A stretch of DNA of 64,000 nt, taken from assembly GCF_001907695.1 (NCBI RefSeq), contig NZ_KV880637.1:496001-560000 (forward strand), in the 5' to 3' direction. Within the stretch, counting starts at the first letter, position 1; each line of letters begins with the position of its first letter. Below the pieces are notes generated by a model, which saw nothing but the letters and a program-made list of their open reading frames with translations, ran no database searches and had not been told where the DNA came from. Position numbers and translations under genes: made by a program. Source of the stretch: Thalassospira sp. TSL5-1. GTDB taxonomy: Bacteria; Pseudomonadota; Alphaproteobacteria; Rhodospirillales; Thalassospiraceae. Of this stretch, positions 46,312-54,038 are shown piece by piece.

Positions 46312-46680
46312 ATGATCGAACACGGGAAACAGGCTGTTTTTGCGCTTTTGGTCCTGATACTGGCCGGGGCGGGCATGGTGGGTGTCGCATCAAATGCGCA
46401 GGCCGACGAGATGCAGGTCTTCACTATGGACATCAGGGATGGCGTGATTACGCCAAACCGGATCGAGGTTCCCGCAGGCAGTACCTTTAAAATTGTGGTG
46501 ACAAATTCCGGCCGCAGCCCGGCGGAATTTGAAAGTTTAAGCCTGCGTCGTGAAAAGGTTTTGGCCCCTGGGGTCAAGTCCTTTGTGGTTATTCGCAATA
46601 TCTCGGCGGGCACATATAAATTTTATGATGAATTCCATATGGACCAGCCTTCGGCCAATGGGGTTATCGTGGCGAAATGA
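46312..46680 (+). CDS. Cupredoxin-domain protein (FtrB-like)
   Basis: A 122-residue exported protein: signal peptide to about residue 32 (SNAQA|DEM), then a cupredoxin-like beta sandwich with VFTMDIRDGVITPNRIEVP, GSTFKIVVTNSGRSPAEFES and KFYDEFHMDQPSANG. It resembles the Cupredoxin_1 domains of FtrB and EfeO. In Bordetella-type FtrABCD systems this protein is thought to oxidise ferrous iron before uptake by the permease. Copper-ligand residues are only partly visible (His and Met in EFHMD). Confidence 0.82.
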   Translation: MIEHGKQAVFALLVLILAGAGMVGVASNAQADEMQVFTMDIRDGVITPNRIEVPAGSTFKIVVTNSGRSPAEFESLSLRREKVLAPGVKSFVVIRNISAGTYKFYDEFHMDQPSANGVIVAK

Positions 46681-46732
46681 CGATAGCGGCACGTTTTGGC
46701 GTGCCCGGTAATTGTGAAGCGGCCTTTAAGAC

Positions 46733-48145
46733 ATGACGATATTCACAAAAACGGCAGATGGTTCTGTTGCCGCCCCCACCGGGCGGCTTTTGGCGTTTGG
46801 CATGTGGTTGCGTCGCCATCAGGTTTTTGTCCGGCGTTTGCAATGGGCGGTGGTTGGCATTTATGCGTTCCTGCTGATTGTACCTGTTGTCATGCCCCTG
46901 CCGGGCCTGGCTGCGCATATCTGGAACAATATCACCGTTTTTGCCCAGTTTGTGTTTTGGGGCATTTGGTGGCCCGGTGTGCTGGTGTCCATGTTGCTGT
47001 TCGGGCGGTTATGGTGCGGGCTGTTATGCCCCGAAGGTGCGTTAACCGAATTTGCCAGCCGCCACGGGCGCGGGCGGGCCATTCCCCGGTGGATAAAATG
47101 GCCGGGCTGGCCGTTTGTCGCTTTTGTGCTGACCACGGTTTATGGGCAAATGACCAGCGTTTATCAGTATCCGGCCCCGGTATTGCTGGTGCTGGGCGGG
47201 TCCACCGTGGGGGCGGTTATTGTGGGCTATCTATACGGGCGTAATAAACGGGTTTGGTGCCGTTATTTGTGCCCGGTGAACGGGGTTTTTGGCCTGCTCG
47301 CAAAGCTGGCACCGATGCGTTATGGCGTGGACCGGGCAAAATGGGACATGAACGCCGCCACCCACAGCCATGAACACCGGTTTAACTGTGCGCCACTGGT
47401 GCCAGTGAAAAATATGGAAAGTCCGTCGCCCTGCCATATGTGTGGCCGCTGCAGTGGCTTTCATGATGCGGTGGCTTTGCAGGCCCGCCAACCGAATGAC
47501 GAGATTGTCAACCTGTCGGGTCGCACGGCCACCAAATGGGACAGCCTGCTTATTATTACCGGCCTGATGGGCGTTGCCATCGGGGCCTTTGAATGGAGCG
47601 CCAGCCCGTGGTTTGTCGCCATCAAGCAAATGCTGGCAATGGCGCTGGTCAATCACAACATCATCTGGCCATTGCAGGCGACACTGCCGTGGTGGATTCT
47701 GACCAATTATGCCGCCCAGAATGATGTTTTAACCGTGCTGGATGGGGTGGTATTGCTGGGCTATATCGCCACAACGGCTCTTGTTCTTTCGGTGTTAATT
47801 GCCATTCCTCTGAAACTGGCCTGTGTGGCGATGGGGCGGGGGGGCAGGCCATCCTTTTATCATTTATCCCATGCTTTGATTCCGCTTGCCGCGTGCGGGG
47901 TTATTTTGGGGCTGTCGGCACAAACGGTGACATTGCTACGCGCTGATGGCTTTGCCCTGGGTTGGGTGCCTATGGCCCGCCTGGCCCTGCTGGTTGGGGC
48001 AACGCTGTGGTCGTTATGGCTGGGTGCCGCCATTTTGTGGCACAGGGATGGGGGGATTGCCCAAAAGGTTGCGGCATCGGCATTGTTTGCCCTGGGGTTG
48101 GCAGCGCCAGTTTACGCCTGGGTTTTGATGTTCTGGGTCTGGTAG
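46733..48145 (+). CDS. Membrane polyferredoxin (FtrD-like)
   Basis: A 470-residue integral membrane protein of the NapH/CcoG-like iron-sulfur type. About nine transmembrane segments are visible. Cys motifs are RLWCGLLCPEGAL and VWCRYLCPVNG at membrane edges, and CHMCGRCSGF near residue 228 preceded by a further Cys, enough for one or two [4Fe-4S] clusters. In FtrABCD systems FtrD accepts electrons from FtrB-catalysed iron oxidation. It starts 52 bases after the cupredoxin gene, exactly where an FTR1-type ftrC would be expected; no permease is found in the group. Confidence 0.85.
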   Translation: MTIFTKTADGSVAAPTGRLLAFGMWLRRHQVFVRRLQWAVVGIYAFLLIVPVVMPLPGLAAHIWNNITVFAQFVFWGIWWPGVLVSMLLFGRLWCGLLCPEGALTEFASRHGRGRAIPRWIKWPGWPFVAFVLTTVYGQMTSVYQYPAPVLLVLGGSTVGAVIVGYLYGRNKRVWCRYLCPVNGVFGLLAKLAPMRYGVDRAKWDMNAATHSHEHRFNCAPLVPVKNMESPSPCHMCGRCSGFHDAVALQARQPNDEIVNLSGRTATKWDSLLIITGLMGVAIGAFEWSASPWFVAIKQMLAMALVNHNIIWPLQATLPWWILTNYAAQNDVLTVLDGVVLLGYIATTALVLSVLIAIPLKLACVAMGRGGRPSFYHLSHALIPLAACGVILGLSAQTVTLLRADGFALGWVPMARLALLVGATLWSLWLGAAILWHRDGGIAQKVAASALFALGLAAPVYAWVLMFWVW

Positions 48146-48152
48146 TTTTCAG

Positions 48153-48192
48153 GATGCCGCCAGCTGCGCGATTGCAGCAGTCCGGCGGCATC
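48153..48192. terminator. Hairpin between FtrD-like and terC genes
   Basis: A nine-bp stem (GATGCCGCC with GGCGGCATC) carrying an inner GCTGC/GCAGC stem, between convergent stops. T tracts are poor, so it may be a rho-independent terminator of modest strength. Confidence 0.55.
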
Positions 48193-48208
48193 ACATGAAC
48201 AAGGCCGG

Positions 48209-48952
48209 TTATGGCGCGGCATTGCCTTGATTTTGCGCCCGTTTTTTCTGTTTGCGCTGACGGTTAAGCAGGTTAAGCGTTTCGACCGACAGGCTGAACG
48301 CCATGGCAAAATAGATATAGCCCTTCGGAATATGAATTTGCACACCGTCGAGCAGCAACACAAAGCCCACCAATATTAAAAAAGACAGGGCCAGCATCTT
48401 GATCGAGGGATGTTTTTCGACAAATTCCCCAATCATGCGGGCGGCCAGCAGCATGACACCGACCGAGATGATCACCGCCAGCATCATGACGGTGAGATGA
48501 TCCACCAAGCCGACGGCGGTAATAACCGAATCAAGTGAGAAGATAATATCAAGCAGCATGATCTGAATGATCGTGCCGATAAAACCTGCCACGGGTTTGA
48601 CGTCATGTTCGTCGGGTTCGTCGATGGTGTGGTGAATTTCCATCGACGCCTTGGCAATCAAAAATAGTCCGCCGACAATCAGAATCATGTCGCGTCCGCT
48701 AATGCTGCGGTCAAATATTTCAAATAGGGGTGTTGTCAGTTCCATCACCCAGGCGATGCTTGCAAGCAACAACAACCGCATCAGCATCGCCCCGATCAGG
48801 CCGATGCGGCGGGCGGCTTTTTGCTGGTTTTTCGGAAGTTTGGCAACAATGACCGACAGAAAAACGATATTGTCGATCCCCAGAACAATCTCAAGTGCCG
48901 TCAGGGTGGCAAGACCGATCCACATGTGGGGATCAGCGATCCAGTCAAACAT
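48209..48952 (-). CDS. TerC-family membrane protein
   Basis: A 247-residue TerC protein with about seven transmembrane segments. The conserved acidic motifs are seen in ALEIVLGIDNIVFLSV (residues 19-34) and QIMLLDIIFSLDSVITAVG (residues 128-146). TerC proteins export or load metals, notably manganese, and were first linked to tellurite resistance. It resembles YgdQ/YoaE N-terminal domains but lacks their CBS part. Convergent with the iron group; no partner nearby. Confidence 0.92.
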   Translation of the reverse strand: MFDWIADPHMWIGLATLTALEIVLGIDNIVFLSVIVAKLPKNQQKAARRIGLIGAMLMRLLLLASIAWVMELTTPLFEIFDRSISGRDMILIVGGLFLIAKASMEIHHTIDEPDEHDVKPVAGFIGTIIQIMLLDIIFSLDSVITAVGLVDHLTVMMLAVIISVGVMLLAARMIGEFVEKHPSIKMLALSFLILVGFVLLLDGVQIHIPKGYIYFAMAFSLSVETLNLLNRQRKQKKRAQNQGNAAP

Positions 48953-49159
48953 TTATCTACCCGTTCCCGTGTTGTTGCCGTGCGGCAGGCGCAGATCAAG
49001 ATGTGTCTGACGCGGTTCTAACGCAAGCGTGAATTGATTTAATGGGGCGAAGGCCTAGGGTTTACAGGGTGATAACGGTCGTAAAAATATGTTATTCCGC
49101 ATGGAAATGGGGCCGCGGCGGGTTTTACGACGATCCGCGGTTTAGGGGAGGAAACAGGC

Positions 49160-50395
49160 ATGGCAAAAACATTCACCCGTCTGATGGTGGCAACTCTGTT
49201 GGGGGCAGGTGTTAGCCTGGCGTCCCTTGTGGCGCGGGCGGACCCGGCACCCGATATGAACAATTGGGATGCGGTTGTGAAACAGGCAAACGGGCAAACG
49301 GTTTACTGGTATGCCTGGGGTGGGGAGCCGCGCATTAATGATTATATTGCCTGGGCGGGCGGGCAGGTGCAGGAACGTTATGGTGTGACGGTCAAACAGG
49401 TCAAACTGGCCGATACCGCCAATGCCGTTTCCAAGGTCGTTTCCGAAAAGGCTGCCGGTAAAACCGATGGCGGTGCGGTGGATATGATCTGGATTAACGG
49501 CGAAAACTTTGCCGCGATGAAACGCAATGATTTGCTGTTTGGCCCGTGGGTGGAACAAACCCCCAATTTCAAATATGTCGATGTGACCGGCAAACCAACC
49601 ACAGTAAATGACTTTACCGTGCCGACCGACGGGCTTGAAGCGCCGTGGGGCATGGCGCAACTCAGTTTTTTTTATGATACGGCACGGGTGAAAACACCGC
49701 CCCAAAGTGCCAAGGAACTTCTGGCCTGGCTGCAAAACCATCCGGGCCGGTTTACCTATCCGCAGCCGCCTGATTATATGGGGTCATCCTTTTTAAAACA
49801 GGTCCTGAGCGAACTGGTGGCCGACCCGGCGGTGTTGCAAAAACCGGCTGATCAGGCCGATGCGCAAAAGGTGCTGGCCCCGCTTTGGACCTATCTTGCC
49901 AAGCTGCAACCGGTTTTGTGGCGTGAAGGCAAGGCTTACCCGGCCAATGGTGCGGCACTACGCGCGATGATGGCCGATAATGAAATTGATATCGGGTTTT
50001 CCTTTAGTGCAGCCGAGGTTTCCGCCGCGATTGCCAATTTTGAATTGCCCGATACGGTCCGCAGTTTTGTTTTTAAGGGCGGAACGCTGGGCAATACCAA
50101 CTTTGTTGCCATTCCATTTAATGCCTCGGCCAAGGCCGGGGCGGTGGTGCTGGCCGATTTTTTGATGTCGCCACAGGCCCAGTTGCGCAAACAGAACCCG
50201 GAAATCTGGGGCAGTTTTACCGTGCTGGATATGGATAAAATCCCGGCCGCAGACCGCAAGGCGTTTGATGCGCTGGATTTGGGTGTTGCCACCCTGTCGC
50301 CCGCCGAAATGGGCAATGTATTGCCCGAACCGCATCCAAGCTGGATGGAACTGGTCGAAAGCGAATGGCAAAAACGCTATGGTGTGGCGCAATAA
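49160..50395 (+). CDS. ynjB: ABC transporter substrate-binding protein (YnjB-like)
   Basis: A 411-residue periplasmic binding protein with a Sec signal peptide ending near ARADPA (residue 28). The opening WDAVVKQANGQTVYWYAWGG, the central GVTVKQVKLADTANAVSKV and the end PSWMELVESEWQKRYG fit YnjB, the binding protein of the YnjBCD importer, a relative of the thiamine and iron class of binding proteins. GGGGAGGAAAC precedes the ATG. Followed by permease and ATPase genes. The substrate of YnjBCD is not established. Confidence 0.88.
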   Translation: MAKTFTRLMVATLLGAGVSLASLVARADPAPDMNNWDAVVKQANGQTVYWYAWGGEPRINDYIAWAGGQVQERYGVTVKQVKLADTANAVSKVVSEKAAGKTDGGAVDMIWINGENFAAMKRNDLLFGPWVEQTPNFKYVDVTGKPTTVNDFTVPTDGLEAPWGMAQLSFFYDTARVKTPPQSAKELLAWLQNHPGRFTYPQPPDYMGSSFLKQVLSELVADPAVLQKPADQADAQKVLAPLWTYLAKLQPVLWREGKAYPANGAALRAMMADNEIDIGFSFSAAEVSAAIANFELPDTVRSFVFKGGTLGNTNFVAIPFNASAKAGAVVLADFLMSPQAQLRKQNPEIWGSFTVLDMDKIPAADRKAFDALDLGVATLSPAEMGNVLPEPHPSWMELVESEWQKRYGVAQ

Positions 50396-50433
50396 GTGTC
50401 GCCACACCATTTTAACCGGGAAACACGCCGAAT

Positions 50434-52113
50434 TTGTTACGTTTTGCGCCTGTTCTCACCGTTATTTTAATGGTCGGGCCGGTATTGGCCGGATTATCGG
50501 GCACATTATTGCCTGCCTTTGGCTATTTGCCTGCCCTGGGCGGTGGGGAATGGTCGCTGGCGGCCTGGCGTGAACTGGCAGCCCAGCCGGGGTTGGTCAT
50601 TTCGCTGCGTCTTTCTGCCGTTACGGGCCTGCTGGCAACCCTGATTTCCTTTGTGGTGGTAATGCTGTTTTGTGCCGCCTGGCAGGGCACGCGGGTGTTT
50701 AGCGCTATCCAGCGGGTTTTATCACCGATTTTGTCCATACCCCATGCGGCGGCGGCCTTTGGTCTGGCATTTTTAATCGCCCCTGCGGGCTGGATTGTGC
50801 GGCTGTTTGCACCGCTGGCGGGGTGGGACCAGCCGCCCGATATTGTTACCTTGCAGGATGGCGGGGGTCTGGCGCTGGTGGCGGGGCTGGTGATTAAGGA
50901 AATACCGTTTCTGTTTTTAATGACGTTAGGGGCCCTGCAACAGGCCAATGCCGGGCAAAGCCAGCAGGTTGCCCTAAGTCTGGGATATGGCCGGGTGGCG
51001 GGGTGGCTTAAAACCGTGTTGCCGCGCATTTACCCGCAAATCCGTCTGCCTTTATTTGCCGTGCTGGCCTATTCGGCCTCGGTCGTTGATGTCGCCATGA
51101 TTTTGGGACCCACCACCCCGGCCCCGCTGGCGGTGCGTATTTTACACTGGCTGTCTGACCCGGACCTGTCGATGCGCTTTATGGCTTCGGCGGCATCCTT
51201 GTTGCAATTGGCGCTGGTGGGGGGGCAGATTATGCTGTGGATGGCGGGCGAGAAAATTGCCGGTTCTTGCGGACGCCGCTGGGCCGAGGGCGGGGGGCGG
51301 TACCGCCGGGATGGCGTGGTGCGTCTAACGGTCGCGGTGGTTTCCATTCTCGCGGCGGGCCTGATCCTCGCGGGTATTGCGGCCTTGGCGGTTTGGAGTA
51401 TTGCCGGGTTTTGGCGCTATCCTGATTTATTGCCGGGTCAGTTTACCCTAAAGTTATGGCTGCGCGAGGTGGCCGCCTTTGCCGGATCACTGGGCAACAG
51501 TGTGCTGATTGGCGGGGCGGCGATCATGATAGGCATCGTCCTTGTCATTGCCTGTCTGGAACGCGAAGGCCGCCAACTGGCCCAGCCTGGTCGTGGGGCG
51601 ATGTGGCTGATTTACTTGCCGTTATTGATGCCGCAAATCAGCTTCATGTTTGGGTTACAGGTGTTTTTTGGCTATCTTGGCCTCGAACGGACATTCATTT
51701 CGGTGGTAATGGCGCATCTGGTTTTTGTGCTGCCTTACATGTTTTTGTCGCTGGCCGACCCGTTTCGCAGCCTGGATGAGCGATACCGGCACACTTCGTT
51801 GTGCCTTGGTGCCCATCCCAACCGGGTGTTCTGGCAGGTGATTTTACCCCTTCTGACCCGTCCGGTTTTAACCGCTCTTGCCGTGGGCTTTGCGGTCAGC
51901 ATCGGGCAATATTTGCCAACTTTGTTAATTGGCGCGGGGCGCTTTGCCACCATTACCACCGATGCGGTGGCGCTGGCGGCGGGAAATGATCGGCGCATGA
52001 TTGGCATTTATGGCCTGTTGCAGGCATTGTTGCCGTTTGCCGGTTTTGGGTTGGCAATGCTGGTGCCTGCCATTTGTTTTCGAAAGCGGCGGGGCATGCG
52101 CGATGGTCTGTAA
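50434..52113 (+). CDS. ynjC: Fused two-domain ABC permease (YnjC-like)
   Basis: A 559-residue permease with about twelve transmembrane segments in two homologous halves, the FbpB/ThiP-type fusion. The EAA loops are QQVALSLGYGRVAGWLKTVLP in the first half (about residue 180) and RHTSLCLGAHPNRVFWQVIL in the second (about residue 455). TTG at 50434 is used as the start because the first membrane segment begins there. It follows ynjB by 38 bases and precedes the ATPase by 21. Confidence 0.88.
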   Translation: MLRFAPVLTVILMVGPVLAGLSGTLLPAFGYLPALGGGEWSLAAWRELAAQPGLVISLRLSAVTGLLATLISFVVVMLFCAAWQGTRVFSAIQRVLSPILSIPHAAAAFGLAFLIAPAGWIVRLFAPLAGWDQPPDIVTLQDGGGLALVAGLVIKEIPFLFLMTLGALQQANAGQSQQVALSLGYGRVAGWLKTVLPRIYPQIRLPLFAVLAYSASVVDVAMILGPTTPAPLAVRILHWLSDPDLSMRFMASAASLLQLALVGGQIMLWMAGEKIAGSCGRRWAEGGGRYRRDGVVRLTVAVVSILAAGLILAGIAALAVWSIAGFWRYPDLLPGQFTLKLWLREVAAFAGSLGNSVLIGGAAIMIGIVLVIACLEREGRQLAQPGRGAMWLIYLPLLMPQISFMFGLQVFFGYLGLERTFISVVMAHLVFVLPYMFLSLADPFRSLDERYRHTSLCLGAHPNRVFWQVILPLLTRPVLTALAVGFAVSIGQYLPTLLIGAGRFATITTDAVALAAGNDRRMIGIYGLLQALLPFAGFGLAMLVPAICFRKRRGMRDGL

Positions 52114-52134
52114 GGCAAAAGGATTTTTAAAAAT

Positions 52135-52806
52135 ATGAGCAGCCCGGAAACAGCCAGCCGCCAAAATGGGCTTGTCCTGGAGGGTGTGAAAATCTCGCTG
52201 AAAGGGCAGGTGTTATGTGACCTGGACCTGACGGTAGCACCGGGTGAAATCGTCACCCTGATGGGCCCCAGCGGGGCGGGGAAATCATCCTTGCTGGGTT
52301 ATATTTGCGGCACGCTGGCCCCCGGTTTTACCTGCCAGGGGCGGGTGTGGCTGAAGGGGCGGGAAATTGGCACCCTGCCGCCACAGGACCGGCATGTGGG
52401 TATTTTGTTTCAGGATGATTTGCTGTTTCCGCATTTATCGGTTGGGGGCAATCTGGCCTTTGCCCTGCCTGCCGATATTCGCGGGCGCGGCCCGCGGCGT
52501 GATAAAATTGACCAGGCCCTGGAAATTGCAGGGCTGGCCGGGTTTGCCGACCGCGACCCGGCAACATTGTCGGGCGGGCAGCGGGCACGGGTGGCGGTGA
52601 TGCGGGTTTTATTATCCGCCCCGTCGGCCCTGTTGTTAGACGAGCCGTTCTCGCGCCTGGATGCCAAATTGCGCAGCCAGTTTCGCGAATTTGTGTTTGA
52701 TCAGGCCCGCCAGCAGCAATTGCCCACCCTGATGGTCACGCATGACCCGGAGGATGCGAATGCCACCGGCGGGCCCGAGATTACGTTAACGGATTATCGC
52801 GCGTGA
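52135..52806 (+). CDS. ynjD: ABC transporter ATP-binding protein (YnjD-like)
   Basis: A 223-residue ATPase. Walker A GPSGAGKSSLL, Q-loop region GILFQDDLLFPHLSV, signature LSGGQRARVAVM and Walker B ALLLDEPFSRLD are all intact, followed by His-switch MVTHDPEDAN. It energises the YnjC permease. Short for an ABC importer ATPase, lacking a C-terminal regulatory domain, as is normal for YnjD. Confidence 0.93.
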   Translation: MSSPETASRQNGLVLEGVKISLKGQVLCDLDLTVAPGEIVTLMGPSGAGKSSLLGYICGTLAPGFTCQGRVWLKGREIGTLPPQDRHVGILFQDDLLFPHLSVGGNLAFALPADIRGRGPRRDKIDQALEIAGLAGFADRDPATLSGGQRARVAVMRVLLSAPSALLLDEPFSRLDAKLRSQFREFVFDQARQQQLPTLMVTHDPEDANATGGPEITLTDYRA

Positions 52807-52987
52807 TCAGGGCGTGAAAGGGAGGCCAGATAAAGATCGCACAGGTCTAAAATATGCCCTATTGGCCTGATATCGCAGGGGTGATTTTGGTGCGGATAAA
52901 AACGCAGCACAGTTGCTATTTTCCGCTAGGCAGCAGGGAAAAAGCGGTATAGATGGGCGCATGTGCCAATAGGGCGCGTTTTGGAGT

Positions 52988-53551
52988 ATGGGCGAAATGT
53001 TTCCCGATGAAATGTCCCTGATCGTGCCGGATGCACTGGACGTGGCAACCTGTGACCGGTTGATTGCCAATTTCAATGATAGCCTTGATGAAGGCGGGTT
53101 GGTGCAGGGGCAATCGGCCAGCCATATTCGCAGAAGCCAGATCGGCTGGTTTAACGAGGACCAGGAACCCGAGGTGATGCGCCGGATCATTGATCTGGTG
53201 GCAACGGCCAACCGGGAATGTTTTGATTTTGGCCTGACCGATTTTGCCGAAAATGCCCAGATCGCCCGTTACGAAGGCGACCAGCGCGGCCATTATGACT
53301 GGCATAGCGATATTGGTGCGTCGGATGTAGCGCGCCGACGCAAGCTGACAATGGTGATTCAGCTTTCGGACCCGGCCGATTATGAAGGGGGACAGTTACA
53401 GCTTAACCCCGCCGGGCATGTGATTGATGCGCCGATGACACGCGGCACCGCCATTTTGTTTCCCAGTTTCGTTTTACACCGGGTCGCACCAACGGTGGCA
53501 GGCACGCGGTTTTCGCTCTCGATCTGGATTCACGGCCAGCCGTTCCGGTAA
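52988..53551 (+). CDS. 2OG-Fe(II) oxygenase
   Basis: A 187-residue Fe(II)/2-oxoglutarate oxygenase of the prolyl-4-hydroxylase-like superfamily. The facial triad is His and Asp in GHYDWHSDIGAS and the distal His in SFVLHRVAPT, with Arg in GTRFSLSIWIHG for 2-oxoglutarate. This arrangement resembles PKHD-type hydroxylases, many of which act on protein or tRNA-linked substrates, but the protein is shorter. Start 52988 has TTGGAG seven bases upstream. Convergent with the QueF-like gene, stops five bases apart. Confidence 0.87.
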   Translation: MGEMFPDEMSLIVPDALDVATCDRLIANFNDSLDEGGLVQGQSASHIRRSQIGWFNEDQEPEVMRRIIDLVATANRECFDFGLTDFAENAQIARYEGDQRGHYDWHSDIGASDVARRRKLTMVIQLSDPADYEGGQLQLNPAGHVIDAPMTRGTAILFPSFVLHRVAPTVAGTRFSLSIWIHGQPFR

Positions 53552-53556
53552 GATGA

Positions 53557-53958
53557 TCAGTACCGCTCCAGCCGTTCAATCAGTCGGGCATTATTCCAGC
53601 GCGGCTGGCGGTCTTCCAGTGTGGCTTCGTGATGTTGTACCGTGCCGTTATCGGCGGTGTGTTTATCCAGCCGCATATTGATCCAGCGGGGTACCAGTTC
53701 GTTGTTGAAATCTTCCATCAACAGCACGGCGGCCTGTTCCAGATTAACAAATTCAATTGTTTCGATTTCCTGGAAATAGGTGGCAAGGCAGCCCGGTTTC
53801 AGGATCAGCCGGTCGGGCACATAGCGCAGGCTCAGGCGGGCGGGGAAAACGTTTTGGGCCCCGCGCAATTCGCTTTGCAATGTCACGACATAATCGAATT
53901 GGCTGCCGGGGTTGGCTTCGGTTTCGATCAGGTTGCGACGTTCAAAAATTTCTAGCAT
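53557..53958 (-). CDS. QueF-like T-fold protein lacking catalytic residues
   Basis: A 133-residue protein that resembles the QueF nitrile reductase core: FDYVVTLQSEL, ARLSLRYVPDRLILKPGCLATYF, and LLMEDFNNELVPRWINMRL line up with the QueF strand-helix pattern (for example ISYIPDEKMVESKSLKLYL in Bacillus). The catalytic Cys and Asp segment is absent (the loop reads LRGAQNVFP) and the substrate Glu of FHE is replaced by EFVN. It is therefore probably not a preQ0 reductase. It ends the leftward flagellar cluster, 80 bases beyond the FliK-like gene. The resemblance is from memory. Confidence 0.55.
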   Translation of the reverse strand: MLEIFERRNLIETEANPGSQFDYVVTLQSELRGAQNVFPARLSLRYVPDRLILKPGCLATYFQEIETIEFVNLEQAAVLLMEDFNNELVPRWINMRLDKHTADNGTVQHHEATLEDRQPRWNNARLIERLERY

Positions 53959-54038
53959 GGGCCTGTTTCCGGTGGGGATGTGAATTATGCAGCATAATGC
54001 TGCTTTGGTTTGATTGCCAGCCCCGCGAAAAGAACCCG

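Noticed and set aside
49040..49159. Thiamine riboswitch before the ynjB gene
   Set aside because: No CTGAGA core or matching P2/P4 pattern is present in the leader.
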